Below the pieces are notes generated by a model. It had not been told where the DNA came from. It did no database searches and saw only the letters and a program-made list of their open reading frames with translations. This document shows positions 1 to 9,548 of a DNA stretch of 64,000 nt, one piece after another. Location of the stretch: NCBI RefSeq assembly GCF_016745095.1, contig NZ_CP067087.1, positions 248,001 to 312,000 of the forward strand. Direction: 5' to 3'. Made by a program: the position numbers and the translations under genes. Source of the stretch: Croceicoccus sp. YJ47 (GTDB taxonomy: Bacteria > Pseudomonadota > Alphaproteobacteria > Sphingomonadales > Sphingomonadaceae). The stretch's first letter is position 1, and each line of letters begins with the position of its first letter.

Positions 1-156
1 CGCGGCCTTGTCACTGCGCCGCCCGCCCGAAAGGCTGCGCAACAGCCATGGCCATTGGACCACCGCCCACCCCGCGACGAGTGCCTTTTCCCGCCAGCTT
101 CGGTGCAGCCCCGCCTCGCCCTGCGGCAGATATCCTGTCGTCTCGCGCGACGTCAT
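1..156 (-). CDS. Partial hypothetical protein, N-terminal 52 residues
   Basis: An open frame begins with ATG at 156-154 and runs off the left edge of the window without a stop. The translation starts MTSRETTGYLPQGEAGL and is rich in W, L and R (for example WAVVQWPWLLRSLSGG), with the C/G third positions typical of this genome. It lies 22 bases downstream of the purA stop on the same strand, so it may be cotranscribed with purA. I do not recognise the family. Reading-frame quality is the only support; no clear ribosome binding site is visible. Confidence 0.4.
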   Translation of the reverse strand, partial: MTSRETTGYLPQGEAGLHRSWREKALVAGWAVVQWPWLLRSLSGGRRSDKAA

Positions 157-178
157 CGTCCGGGCCGCCGTTGCGCGC

Positions 179-1468
179 TCAATCCACGAACGGGTCGCGC
201 ACCAGGATCGTATCCTCGCGTTCCGGGCTGGTGGAGACGAGCGCCACCGGCGTCTCGATCAATTCCTGCACGCGCTGAATATATTTGATCGCCTGTGCCG
301 GGAGGTCGGCCCAGCTGCGCGCGCCGGCGGTCGTCCCCTTCCAGCCTTCCATCTCTTCGTAGATCGGCTCCACGCGGGCCTGATCGGCGGCATGGGCGGG
401 CAGGTAATCGAGGATCCGCCCATCGAGGCGATAGCCCGTGCAGATGCGGACGACATCGAACCCGTCGAGCACGTCGAGCTTGGTCAGCGCAATGCCGGTC
501 ACGCCCGAAATGCTGCACGACTGGCGCACCAGAACCGCATCGAACCAGCCGCAGCGCCGCTGCCGCCCGGTCACCGTCCCGAATTCATGGCCGCGTTCGC
601 CCAGACGCTGACCGATCTCGTCGGACAGTTCGGTCGGGAACGGGCCGGAACCGACGCGCGTGGTATAGGCCTTCACGATGCCCAGCACGAAGCCGGTGCT
701 GTTGGGACCGAGCCCCGACCCCGCGGCCGCGGTACCGCTCACCGTGTTGGAGCTGGTGACGAACGGATAGGTGCCGTGATCGACGTCGAGCAGCACGCCC
801 TGCGCCCCTTCGAACAGGATGCGGGCGCCGGCCTTGCGCACTTTTTTGAGCCGCTTCCACACCGGCTGCGCGAATTGGAGCACGTAATCGGCAATCTCGC
901 GCAATTCGGCAAGCAGGCTTTCCCGGTCGACAGGATCCTGCCCGAAACCGTGGCGCAGCGCGTCGTGATGCGCACACAGCCGGTCGAGCTGCGGGCCGAG
1001 CGCGTCGAGATGCGCAAGGTCGCACACGCGGATCGCGCGGCGGCCTACCTTGTCCTCGTACGCCGGGCCGATGCCGCGCCCGGTCGTGCCGATCTTGCCG
1101 GTGCCCGCCGCGTTTTCGCGCAGGCCGTCGAGATCGCGGTGCAGCGGCAGGATCAGCGCGCAATTGTCGGCGATGGCGAAATTTTCCGCGTCGATCGTCA
1201 CGCCCTGCGCGGTGAGCTTCTCGATCTCGGCCTTGAGCGCCCAGGGGTCGAGCACCACGCCATTGCCGATGATCGACAGCGTGCCCGTCACGATGCCCGA
1301 CGGCAGCAGCGACAATTTATAGGTCACGTCCCCCACGACGAGCGTGTGGCCGGCATTGTGCCCGCCCTGGAACCGCACCACGGCGTCGGCCCGGCTGGCG
1401 AGCCAGTCCACGATCTTGCCCTTGCCCTCATCGCCCCACTGAGCGCCGATCACCGTTACGTTTGCCAA
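179..1468 (-). CDS. purA: Adenylosuccinate synthetase
   Basis: Catalyses the GTP-dependent joining of IMP and aspartate to give adenylosuccinate, the first committed step from IMP to AMP, in the cytosol. The 429-residue product has the normal length. The N-terminal phosphate-binding loop [11 protein letters not shown] is at residues 8-18, with the general base Asp13, and GGHNAGHT follows at 35-42 with catalytic His41; both match the classical numbering. The start MANVTVIG is the only sensible one. Upstream (1469-1589) is a divergent promoter region shared with the esterase gene. In relatives purA often follows hisZ; here two opposite-strand genes lie between them. Ends in TGA. Confidence 0.97.
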   Translation of the reverse strand: MANVTVIGAQWGDEGKGKIVDWLASRADAVVRFQGGHNAGHTLVVGDVTYKLSLLPSGIVTGTLSIIGNGVVLDPWALKAEIEKLTAQGVTIDAENFAIADNCALILPLHRDLDGLRENAAGTGKIGTTGRGIGPAYEDKVGRRAIRVCDLAHLDALGPQLDRLCAHHDALRHGFGQDPVDRESLLAELREIADYVLQFAQPVWKRLKKVRKAGARILFEGAQGVLLDVDHGTYPFVTSSNTVSGTAAAGSGLGPNSTGFVLGIVKAYTTRVGSGPFPTELSDEIGQRLGERGHEFGTVTGRQRRCGWFDAVLVRQSCSISGVTGIALTKLDVLDGFDVVRICTGYRLDGRILDYLPAHAADQARVEPIYEEMEGWKGTTAGARSWADLPAQAIKYIQRVQELIETPVALVSTSPEREDTILVRDPFVD

Positions 1469-1589
1469 GATTTTTCGCCCTTGCTTTCAGCTTTGGTAAA
1501 GCCCGCGCGGCATTAGGGTGCCTTCGCCACCGGGGCAAGGGCGCACAGCGGCCATTTGCCCGGTCGATACGCATTGAGACGGGATTTTT

Positions 1590-2522
1590 ATGGATTTGAG
1601 TGTATTTCGCCCCTTCGCCGCGCTGGCCTGCGCCGCCGCCCTGACGGCTGCGCCCATGCCTCCCGCGCTGGCACAGGACGCAGCGCAGGCGGGCGGACCG
1701 GCGGCGGAGGCGGACGCCCGTGCGGCCACGGCCATGCCGGCCCCTTCCGCGATCCGCTATGGCAGCGACGCGTTACAGACGCTCGATTTCTTTCCCGGCG
1801 CGGGGTCGGGCACGGCGCCGCGCCCGCTCATCGTGTTCGTGCATGGCGGGGCATGGGTGTCGGGAGACAAGGCCGATTCGACCGGCACGGCGAAGATCCG
1901 TCACTACACGCAGGCGGGCTATAATTTCGCGACGATCAACTATCGCCTGCTCCCCGACGTCGACATCCGGGATCAGGCGCAGGACGTCGCCGACGCAGTC
2001 GCCATGTTGCGCGATCGCGCCGACACCCTGCATATCGATCCCAGCCGCGTCGTGCTCATGGGGCACAGCGCGGGCGGGCATCTTGCCGCGCTGGTGGCGA
2101 CGGATCCGCAATATCTGCGCGCCGGCGGGATGGCGCCCACCGACATTGCGGGTGCGGTGCTGATCGATGCCGCCGCGCTCGATGTCGGGCAGCAGATCAG
2201 GGCCGCCGGGCCGCTGCTCGGCTTTGCGTACGAACTCGCCTTTTCCGGCAATGCGGCGATGCAGGGCGCGATGTCCCCGACCGCCCATGTCGACAGCCCG
2301 AACGCCGGCGCCATGCTCATGCTCCATGTCGAGCGCGATTCCGCCGCGCAGGCGCGGATCTTCGCAGACGCGCTGAAAAAGGCGGGGACGCCGGCCGAGG
2401 TCGCTGCCTTCGAAGGGCGCGGGATGAAAGCCCATAACGAGATCAACAACAGGCTCGGGCGGAGCGATTATCCCGCCACGCGAATCGTCGACGAATGGCT
2501 CGCGCAGGTGATGGGTGGTTGA
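1590..2522 (+). CDS. Secreted alpha/beta hydrolase (esterase/lipase, BD-FAE-like)
   Basis: Predicted carboxylester hydrolase of the alpha/beta hydrolase fold, 310 residues. Residues 1-29 form a signal peptide ending PPALAQD, so it should act in the periplasm or outside. The oxyanion motif HGGAWVSGDK is at about 85-94, the nucleophile elbow GHSAGG places catalytic Ser at 160, and the region with HVERDS and then KAHNEIN near the C-terminus could supply acid and histidine. The pattern fits the BD-FAE/kynurenine formamidase-like esterases; the substrate cannot be told. The gene diverges from purA and is followed 93 bases later by an aldo/keto reductase on the same strand. Confidence 0.85.
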   Translation: MDLSVFRPFAALACAAALTAAPMPPALAQDAAQAGGPAAEADARAATAMPAPSAIRYGSDALQTLDFFPGAGSGTAPRPLIVFVHGGAWVSGDKADSTGTAKIRHYTQAGYNFATINYRLLPDVDIRDQAQDVADAVAMLRDRADTLHIDPSRVVLMGHSAGGHLAALVATDPQYLRAGGMAPTDIAGAVLIDAAALDVGQQIRAAGPLLGFAYELAFSGNAAMQGAMSPTAHVDSPNAGAMLMLHVERDSAAQARIFADALKKAGTPAEVAAFEGRGMKAHNEINNRLGRSDYPATRIVDEWLAQVMGG

Positions 2523-2615
2523 AATCCGGCGCGGATTGCCCAGCTTTCATGGGTACCACCCGATAATTCTTGCCGGAACGGAGCATCACCCGTTCGCGCG
2601 CAATTAAGGAGATCT

Positions 2616-3443
2616 ATGAACGCCCCTACTGCTTTTCCCACGCTCCACCTCAACGATGGCCGCGAAATGCCGCAACTCGGCTTCGGCACGTACAAGATCG
2701 AGAATGACGATGCGACCGACGTGGTCGCCATGGCGCTCGAGGAAGGCTTCCGCCTGATCGACACCGCATCCATCTACGGCAACGAGCAAGGCGTCGGCAA
2801 GGCGCTCTCGGGCAAGCACGGATTGTTCCTCACCACCAAGATCTGGAACGACGATCAGGGTTACGACGAGACGAAGGCCGCCTTTCACCAGTCGCTCGCA
2901 CGGCTCGGCCGGGACGAGGTCGACCTGCTGCTCATGCACTGGCCCTGCCCGGACAAGGGCAAGTTCGTCGAGACGTGGAAAGCCATGACCGAACTGCGCG
3001 ATGATGGCCGCGTCAAGTCGATCGGCGTGTCCAATTTCAATGCCGATCATCTGCAGACGCTGATCGACGAAAGCGGCGTCGTTCCCGCGGTCAACCAGGT
3101 CGAGCTGCACCCCACGTTTCAGCAGAAGGAATTGCGCGCCTTTCACAAGGAGCACAATATCATCACGCAAAGCTGGTATCCGCTCGGCTCCGGCGAGGCG
3201 ATGAGCCACCCCGTCATTCAGGACATCGCCAAGGAACTCGACGCCGATCCGGGCGCCGTCGTCCTGCGCTGGCACATGCAGAGCGGCTGTTCGCCCATTC
3301 CCAAGGCGTCGTCGCGCGAACACATGGCGGCCAATCGCGGCGCGATGCAGGTGTTCCTGAACCGCGATCACATGGCGCGGATCGACGCGCTCGACAGTGC
3401 CGACGGTCGCAAGGGTCCGGACCCCAAGACCTTCTGCGGCTGA
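2616..3443 (+). CDS. Aldo/keto reductase (2,5-diketo-D-gluconate reductase-like)
   Basis: NADPH-dependent carbonyl reductase of the AKR superfamily, 275 residues, cytosolic. The catalytic tetrad is present: Asp49 and Tyr54 in LIDTASIYGNE, Lys75 in LTTKIW and His108 in LLMHWP. The C-terminal NADP phosphate-binding segment PIPKASSREHM is also recognisable. AAGGAG lies just upstream of the ATG. The gene converges on hisZ with only a few bases between the stops. It and the preceding esterase sit as an opposite-strand pair between hisZ and purA. Substrate range is unknown; family members reduce small aldehydes and ketones. Confidence 0.93.
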   Translation: MNAPTAFPTLHLNDGREMPQLGFGTYKIENDDATDVVAMALEEGFRLIDTASIYGNEQGVGKALSGKHGLFLTTKIWNDDQGYDETKAAFHQSLARLGRDEVDLLLMHWPCPDKGKFVETWKAMTELRDDGRVKSIGVSNFNADHLQTLIDESGVVPAVNQVELHPTFQQKELRAFHKEHNIITQSWYPLGSGEAMSHPVIQDIAKELDADPGAVVLRWHMQSGCSPIPKASSREHMAANRGAMQVFLNRDHMARIDALDSADGRKGPDPKTFCG

Positions 3444-3447
3444 TCGA

Positions 3448-4617
3448 TCAGAGCCGGACCGGTTCCCGCCCGCGCAGCACATGGGTACAGCCCAGCGCGG
3501 CGGGGTCGTCCGCATCCGACAATTGCGCGACCGTCTGCCAGCCAATGGCGCGCAGGCGGTCCGCGATGCCGGGATCATAGCCTTCGGGCAGGAAGAGGCG
3601 GTCGGCGCTCTGCGTCCGCGCGCATAGCTGTATCAGCGGATCGGGGTAGAGCGAGAAACCCGTCGCGGCCTCGTCATGGCCGCCCTCCCCGCCGATGCGA
3701 TAGGTGCCGCCCCGGCCCAGCGCGCCACGCAGCCCGTCGGCATAGATTGTGAACCCGAACCAGCTTTGATATTCGAAACCGTGCCGTTCCGACGGGTCGA
3801 GCGTGAGCGCGGCCCGCCCACCGACATGGTCGGCAATCCGGCGCAGCCCCGCAATCCGCGTCGCCAGCGCGCCGCCCGCATCGATCGCGGCCAGCTTCTC
3901 GATCGCGGTGTCGAACGCGCCCGTCGCATAGAGCAGCGGCAGATAATCATGCGCACCGAGCGATGCCAGCCCGCCTGCATCCTTCGCATCGAGTTCGCGC
4001 CGCACCGCCGCCACCTGTTCCGGCGCAAGCGGCAGGGAACCGGCCTACAGGGTTTCGACCAGATCCGGCAGGGTGAAATCGACCGATATGTCCTGCGCGC
4101 CCGCGGCCCGCAGCGCGGCAATGGCGAGGCTCACGCTCTCGCAAGCCGCGGCGACCGTGTCGGTGCCCACGATTTCGGCGCCAATCTGAAGCCGTTCGCG
4201 TTCGGGTTCGAGCCCGTCGCCACGAATGGCAAGCACCTGACCCGCATAGCACAGGCGCAGCGGACGCGCCGCCCCGCGCAGCCCGGTCGAGGCGATGCGC
4301 CCGACCTGCACCGTCATGTCCGAACGCAGCGCCAGCGTGCGCAGCGAAACCGGGTCGGTATAGCGCACCATGCGCCGCGTCCCCGTCCCCGCCATGCGGG
4401 AGGCGAGGCTGCGCTCGAACTCGACCAGTGGCGGCTGCACCATGGCATAGCCGTGCGCGACCATGGTGTCGGTGACCGCGCGGGTAATCTGCACCGCGCT
4501 CGCGGCATGGGGGGGCAGCCGGTCGGCCAGACCTTCGGGCAGAAGATCGGCAGGCAGGAGATCGGCGTCCGGCAGGCTGGCGCCCTGTCGCATGTCGGTG
4601 GCGGCGGTCATCGTCAT
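3448..4617 (-). pseudogene. hisZ: ATP phosphoribosyltransferase regulatory subunit, interrupted by in-frame TAG
   Basis: HisZ is the catalytically dead HisRS-like partner of short-form HisG and is needed for the first step of histidine synthesis. The frame, read through, gives about 389 residues with HisRS-core segments (PLVEFERSL; GTGTRRMVRYTDPVSLRTLA; FGFTIYADGLRG). ATG at 4617 (MTMTAATD) follows a GAAGGG-like site; an open frame extends further upstream but overlaps serA. A TAG stop at 4047-4045 is codon 191, reading ETL-stop-AGSLPL, and both halves stay in the same frame with good family similarity. It is either a sequence error, a recent nonsense mutation or an amber-readthrough site. 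The gene lies 77 bases after serA on the same strand. Confidence 0.88.
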
Positions 4618-4694
4618 TTCCCTTCGTCCCGCGCCCCTAGATGGCGCCGGGGGGAGAGGCAAGCCGCTCCCGCCCGGCCCATCCGCGCATGGGT

Positions 4695-6277
4695 TCAGAA
4701 CGTGAGCGCCCGCACGACGCGCACGCCGGTCAGCTGACACGCGGCGTTCAGCACATCTTCGGGCACCGGATTGTCGACCGAAAGCAGCAGGACAGCCTCG
4801 CCGCCCGCGGCACGCCGGCCAAGGTGGAACGTGCCGATATTGATGCCGTTTTCGCCGAGCAGCGTGCCGATGCGGCCGATGAAACCGGGCTGATCGTCAT
4901 TGACGATATACATCATGTTTCCGTCGAGATCGGCCTCGATCCCGACACCGAAAATATCGACGAGCCGCGGCTCCGCCTTGCCGAAGAGCGTGCCGGCCAC
5001 CGAACGGTCGCCTGCCGAGGTGTCCACCGTCACGCGCACGAGCGTCTGATACACGCCCTCGCGTTCGTTGCGAATTTCGCGCACCTCAAGCCCGCGCTCC
5101 TTCGCCAGGAACGGCGCGTTGACCATGTTCACGCTCTGCGAAAACCGCTTCATGAAGCCGGCAAGCACCGCGCCCGTGATCGGCTTCTGGTTGAGCTGCG
5201 CGGCGGCGCCCTCGACCTCGATGCTGATCTTGGTGAGATTGTCGTGCGCCAGCTGCCCGATGAGGCTGCCCAGCTTTTCGGCAAGCGCCATGTAGGGGCG
5301 CAACCGCGGCGCTTCCTCCGCCGAAAGCGACGGCATGTTGAGCGCGTTGGTCACCCCGCCATTGACGAGATAATCGCTGAGCTGCTCGGCGACCTGAAGC
5401 GCGACATTGACCTGCGCCTCGGTCGTGCTGGCGCCCAGATGCGGGGTGCAGATGAAATTGGCTGTGCCGAACAGCGGGTTTTCCTTCGCCGGTTCCTCCT
5501 CGAACACGTCGAGCGCGGCGCCCGCGACATGGCCCGATTCGAGCGCGGCCTTCAACGCGGCTTCGTCGATGAGCCCGCCGCGCGCGCAATTGACGATGCG
5601 CACGCCCTTCTTCGTCTTGGCAAGAGCTTCGGCGGAGAGGATATTGCGCGTCTCGTCGGTCAGCGGCGTGTGCAGCGTGATGAAATCCGCACGCTTGAGC
5701 AATTCGTCGAGGTCCACCTTCTCCACGCCCATGTCGATCGCGCGTTCGGCGGTCAGGAACGGATCATAGGCGACGATCTTCATCTTGAGGCCGAGTGCGC
5801 GGCTGGCGACGATGGCGCCGATATTGCCCGCCCCGATCAGGCCCAGCGTCTTGCCCGTGACCTCGACGCCCATGAAGCGGTTCTTTTCCCACTTGCCGGC
5901 TTGCGTGGATTCGTTCGCCTCCGGAATCTGGCGGGCGAGCGCCATCATCATCGCGATGGCATGTTCCGCGGTCGTGATCGAATTGCCGAACGGGGTGTTC
6001 ATCACCACGACGCCCTTGGCCGAAGCGGCGGGAATATCGACATTGTCGACACCGATGCCGGCGCGGTAATAACCTTGAGATTGGTCGCCGCCTCGAGGAT
6101 TTCGGGCGTGACCTTCGTGGAGGAACGGATGGCGAGGCCGTCATACTGGCCGATGATCGCCTTCAATTCGTCGGGCGTCTGGCCGGTGATGACATCGACG
6201 TCACAGCCGCGCTCCTCGAAAATGCGGGCGGCGTTGGGATCCATCTTGTCGGAAATCAGGACTTTGGGCTTGGCCAT
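4695..6277 (-). pseudogene. serA: D-3-phosphoglycerate dehydrogenase, one-base frameshift
   Basis: SerA oxidises 3-phosphoglycerate to 3-phosphohydroxypyruvate, the first step of serine synthesis. The restored product is about 527 residues: an N-terminal substrate domain, the NAD fold GLIGAGNIGAIVASRALG, catalytic-region TPLTDETRN and APHLGAST-type segment CTPHLGASTTEAQ, and a C-terminal ASB plus ACT domain (GFIGRIGTLLGENGINIGTF). The frame breaks near 6066: after NLKVIT the sequence should continue RAGIGVDNVDIPAAS, but one C appears to be missing from a short C run. ATG at 6277 (MAKPKVLIS) fits the family. Sequencing error is likely because the rest is fully conserved. Confidence 0.92.
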
Positions 6278-6343
6278 GGGAATGGTCCTCGTGTCTGTGC
6301 CGGGTGCGCGTCGGCGCGGCAATAACCGGCGAGAATATCAGGG

Positions 6344-6374
6344 AAAAAAGGTGCGGCTTTGTGGTCGCCGCACC
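6344..6374 (-). terminator. Rho-independent terminator after serC
   Basis: On the minus strand a perfect 8-bp stem, GGTGCGGC pairing with GCCGCACC around a 9-base loop, is followed directly by six T residues. It lies ten bases after the serC stop and about 67 bases before the serA start. It should end most serC transcripts, so serA would need its own promoter, or the hairpin acts as an attenuator within a serC-serA unit. Confidence 0.85.
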
Positions 6375-6383
6375 GCAAGAGAA

Positions 6384-7505
6384 TTACGCCTTCAGCGCAT
6401 TCCAGGCATAATCGAGCCAGGGGCCGAGCGCCTCGATATCGGCGGTGTCGACCGTCGCCCCGCACCAGATGCGCAGGCCCGGCGGTGCATCGCGATACCC
6501 CGCGATGTCATAGGCCGCGCCCTCATCCTCCAGCAATTTGGCGAAGGATTTGATGAAAGCCGCGTCCGCGCCCTCGACCGTGAGACAGACCGAGGTGTTG
6601 GACCGGATCGCCGGATCGACGACCAGATGACCGAGCCATGCGCGGTCCTGCACGATGGTGTCGAGCGCGGCGGCATTGGCATTGGCGCGGCGCTTCATCT
6701 CGGCGGCGCCGCCGATGGATTTCGCCCATTCGAGCGAGAAGATCGCATCCTCGACCGCGAGCATCGAGGGCGTGTTGATCGTCTCGCCCTTGAAAATGCC
6801 CTCGATCAGCTTGCCGCCCTTGGTCATGCGGAACACTTTGGGCAGCGGCCATTCGGGCGTGTAGCTTTCCAGCCGTTCGACCGCGCGCGGACCGAGGATC
6901 AGCACGCCATGCGCACCCTCGCCGCCCATCGCCTTCTGCCAGCTGAAGGTCGCGACATCCACCTTGGTCCAGTCGATGTCCTGCGCGAAAACGGCGCTGG
7001 TCGCGTCGGCAAAGCTCAGCCCTTCGCGATCGTCGGGAATCCAGTCGGCGCCCGGCACGCGCACGCCCGAGGTCGTCCCGTTCCAGGTGAACAGCACGTC
7101 ATGCGACCAGTCCACCGCGGACAGGTCGGGAATCTCGCCATAGTCGGCGCGCATCACGGTCGGGTCGATTTTCAGCTGCTTGACCGCATCGGTGACCCAG
7201 CCTTCGCCAAAGCTTTCCCACGCCAGCGTCGTCACGGGCCGCGCGCCCAGCATCGTCCACATCGCCATTTCGTAGGCGCCCGTATCGGAGCCCGGCACGA
7301 TGCCGATGCGATGCGTGTCGGGCAGGTTCAGCACCTCGCGCATCAGGTCGATGCAATACGCGAGACGCGCCTTGCCGATCTTCGAGCGGTGCGAACGGCC
7401 GAGCGATCTGCTGTCGAGTTTGGAGGCATCCCATACCGGCGGCTTTGCGCAGGGGCCGGATGAGAAAAAGGGACGCTGCGGGAGCGTCGGCTTGGTATCG
7501 GTCAT
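6384..7505 (-). CDS. serC: Phosphoserine aminotransferase
   Basis: PLP enzyme that converts 3-phosphohydroxypyruvate and glutamate to phosphoserine, the second step of serine synthesis, and also acts in PLP biosynthesis. The product is 373 residues. The PLP lysine lies in TFSWQKAMGGEGAHG; SSGPCAKPP near the N-terminus and RSHRSKIGKARL are typical of the alphaproteobacterial long form. ATG at 7505 (MTDTKPTLPQ) is chosen because a strong AAAGGAGAG site precedes it by seven bases; the longer open frame lacks support. It shares a 176-base divergent upstream region with the extensin-like lipoprotein gene. Ends in TAA and is followed by a terminator. Confidence 0.95.
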   Translation of the reverse strand: MTDTKPTLPQRPFFSSGPCAKPPVWDASKLDSRSLGRSHRSKIGKARLAYCIDLMREVLNLPDTHRIGIVPGSDTGAYEMAMWTMLGARPVTTLAWESFGEGWVTDAVKQLKIDPTVMRADYGEIPDLSAVDWSHDVLFTWNGTTSGVRVPGADWIPDDREGLSFADATSAVFAQDIDWTKVDVATFSWQKAMGGEGAHGVLILGPRAVERLESYTPEWPLPKVFRMTKGGKLIEGIFKGETINTPSMLAVEDAIFSLEWAKSIGGAAEMKRRANANAAALDTIVQDRAWLGHLVVDPAIRSNTSVCLTVEGADAAFIKSFAKLLEDEGAAYDIAGYRDAPPGLRIWCGATVDTADIEALGPWLDYAWNALKA

Positions 7506-7681
7506 GTATTCTCTCCTTTCAGAGAGCTCGCGCGGCGTTGGGACCGCGTGGCCCGTCGGCGGCACTACAGCGTGCGCCGGCCAAGTCAAGCGGTGGGGTG
7601 CGCCTGTGTGAAATTATCGTTCACCGACAATGCGGCGAATGGCGCATTGGCGTCGCGGAGCGGTTGTTATAGGGAGCACAT

Positions 7682-8371
7682 ATGTCGAACCGGGTCCCGC
7701 CAATGAAGTTCCGCCGCCTGCCGTGTATCAGCGTCGCCATGGCGCTTTTGCTGTCCGCCTGCGCCGGCGATGCGCCCGCGCCGTCGCGCGATACGCGCGG
7801 AACCGGCACGGCCAGCGGCGCACAGGGCGATGCGAACGTGCGCCAATGCCGCGCCTTGCTGGGCGATGCCGGCGTCGCCTTCACCCCGGCGCAGGATCTG
7901 TTCGCGGGCAAGGGCTGCGACAGCACCAATGCGGTCTATCTGCAAAGCCTGCCGAGCGATGATTTGCGCATGTCGCTGTCGAATCTCGACCGGGTGTACT
8001 GCCCGCTTGCCGACAGTTTCGCCGGATGGGCCCGCTATGGCGTCAATCGCGCGGCGGAGCAGATCATGGGCAGCCCGGTGACGAAGATCGAGACTTTCGG
8101 AAGCTATTCCTGCCGCAATGTCGCAGGGACCGGGCGGCGTTCTGCGCACTCCAACGCGCAGGCGATCGACATTTCCGCCTTCGTCCTCGCCGATGGGCGG
8201 CGTGTGACGGTGCTCGACGGGTGGAACGGTTCGCGCGCAGAACGCGAATTTCTGCGCGCCGTGCATCAAAGCGCTTGCAAACGGTTCGGCACGACGCTCG
8301 GCCCGGACTATAACGCGGCGCATCGCAATCATTTTCACGTCGAGCCGGGCGGCGGCGGCTTCTGCCGCTAG
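7682..8371 (+). CDS. Extensin-like C-terminal domain lipoprotein
   Basis: A 229-residue predicted lipoprotein: a short charged N-terminus, a hydrophobic stretch and the lipobox LLSAC with Cys27 (Cys20 if the second ATG at 7703 is used). The rest matches the extensin-like C-terminal family common in alphaproteobacteria: an ETFGSYSCRN segment, SAHSNAQAIDIS (His and Asp that resemble the metal site of D-Ala-D-Ala carboxypeptidase/VanY-like folds), and NAAHRNHFHV near the end. A role in cell-wall or envelope maintenance is inferred from this resemblance and is not proven. Terminates at TAG directly after FCR, the expected family end. Confidence 0.85.
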   Translation: MSNRVPPMKFRRLPCISVAMALLLSACAGDAPAPSRDTRGTGTASGAQGDANVRQCRALLGDAGVAFTPAQDLFAGKGCDSTNAVYLQSLPSDDLRMSLSNLDRVYCPLADSFAGWARYGVNRAAEQIMGSPVTKIETFGSYSCRNVAGTGRRSAHSNAQAIDISAFVLADGRRVTVLDGWNGSRAEREFLRAVHQSACKRFGTTLGPDYNAAHRNHFHVEPGGGGFCR

Positions 8372-8425
8372 GCCTGAATCGCGTAAACGCCGCATCCTCC
8401 CGATTTCCCGCTCCCGGAGCATAGA

Positions 8426-8998
8426 ATGGACGCTTTCCTCACATCGACACTGGTGGTCGCCCTCGCCGAGATCGGTGACAAGACGATGCTGCTGGCGATC
8501 GTGCTCGCCACCCGGTTCCGGCGACCTTTCGCCATTGCAGCGGGGATATTCCTCGCCACGATCGCCAATCATTTCCTCGCGGCGCTGCTCGGTGCGACGG
8601 CCGCGGCATGGCTCGACAGCGAGTGGTTTCGCTATGGCGTGGCGGCGGGTTTCGTGGCGATGGGCCTCTGGACGCTCATCCCCGACACATTTGACGAGGA
8701 TGACGAACCACGTTCGCGCGGCGGGGCGTTCGTGACGACGTTGATCGCGTTTTTCCTCGTCGAAATGGGCGACAAGACGCAGATCGCGACCATCGCGCTG
8801 GGTGCGCAATTCGCGGCGACAGGATGGGTGACCGCGGGCACGACCCTCGGCATGATGATCGCCAATCTTCCGGCAATCTGGCTGGGCGATGCGCTGGTCC
8901 GGCGGGTATCGCTGAAGGTCGTGCGCACCATCGCGGCCGCGCTGTTCCTCGCCATCGGGATCTGGCTTCTCGCGCAGACGGCAGGCTGGCTCCCCTAG
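8426..8998 (+). CDS. TMEM165/GDT1 (UPF0016) family membrane transporter
   Basis: A 190-residue inner-membrane protein with two copies of the family signature E-x-G-D-K-T: AEIGDKTMLLAI in the first half and VEMGDKTQIATI in the second, each followed by hydrophobic helices, with an acidic linker (DTFDEDDEPR) between them. Family members export manganese or exchange calcium/manganese for protons, so metal-ion homeostasis is the likely role. It ends at TAG at 8996-8998. The palindrome CTAG at 8995-8998 also supplies the stop of the convergent acetyltransferase gene. Confidence 0.93.
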   Translation: MDAFLTSTLVVALAEIGDKTMLLAIVLATRFRRPFAIAAGIFLATIANHFLAALLGATAAAWLDSEWFRYGVAAGFVAMGLWTLIPDTFDEDDEPRSRGGAFVTTLIAFFLVEMGDKTQIATIALGAQFAATGWVTAGTTLGMMIANLPAIWLGDALVRRVSLKVVRTIAAALFLAIGIWLLAQTAGWLP

Positions 8999-9504
8999 CC
9001 CGCCATCGCAACGCGTTCGAGCAGAACGACCGTATCGCCGAGATGGCACCCCTCGCCAAAGGAACGATACCCGAGCTTTGCCGCGACGCGCAGGCTGCGC
9101 GCATTGTCGGGCGATATGATGCAGACCGTCCGGCGCGGCGAGACATGCGCATCGAGCCAGTCATGCGCCGCAATCGCTCCCTCGGTTGCGAAACCGTGCC
9201 CGTGCGCCGCCGCGGTAAACACCCACGCAGCTTCGGGATAGCCGTCGATGCCCTCGATCCCGCGCCTGAAATCGCTCAGCCCGACATTGCCGAGAAACTC
9301 CTGCGTCTGGCGGTCGAATGCCATGAACATGCCGTAACCCTGCAAGGCCCAGTTGCCCGCCATCCGCTGAAACCGGTGCCAGCTTTCATGCTCGGTCGTC
9401 GGGCCGAGTCCGAAATCCGGCGCGAGTTCCATCGCGCGATGGGCGGGGTAATCCTCCATCCGCGCCGGGCGCAGCAACAGACGTTCGGTAACTATGGGTT
9501 CCAT
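8995..9504 (-). CDS. GNAT family N-acetyltransferase (RimJ/RimL-like)
   Basis: Predicted acetyl-CoA-dependent N-acetyltransferase of 169 residues. It opens with the RimJ-type pattern TERLLLRPARMEDYPA and has a central beta strand GNVGLSDFRRG, an acetyl-CoA loop region EAAWVFTAAAHGHGFATEG and the C-terminal segment NARSLRVAAKLGYRSFGE, which is diagnostic for GNAT. ATG at 9504 (MEPIVTERLLL) is preferred over a longer open frame because the family starts here. It overlaps the transporter gene by four bases in a tail-to-tail arrangement. Substrate unknown; protein N-termini, amines and aminoacyl compounds are all possible. Confidence 0.9.
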   Translation of the reverse strand: MEPIVTERLLLRPARMEDYPAHRAMELAPDFGLGPTTEHESWHRFQRMAGNWALQGYGMFMAFDRQTQEFLGNVGLSDFRRGIEGIDGYPEAAWVFTAAAHGHGFATEGAIAAHDWLDAHVSPRRTVCIISPDNARSLRVAAKLGYRSFGEGCHLGDTVVLLERVAMAG

Positions 9505-9548
9505 CCGGACAATTTTCGCGCAGCCTGCGCCCCATGGCAAGCGGAATG

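Noticed and set aside
8-1516. A 502-codon plus-strand frame opposite purA
   Set aside because: Same effect; purA is unambiguous and the frame has no recognisable domain or ribosome site.
4641-7463. A 940-codon open frame on the plus strand opposite serA and serC
   Set aside because: Mirror frame of GC-rich coding DNA: no family similarity, and serA/serC are certain on the other strand.
7506-7681. Riboswitch or serC-motif leader before serC
   Set aside because: I could not find the conserved helices by eye; without a covariance search the claim has no support.
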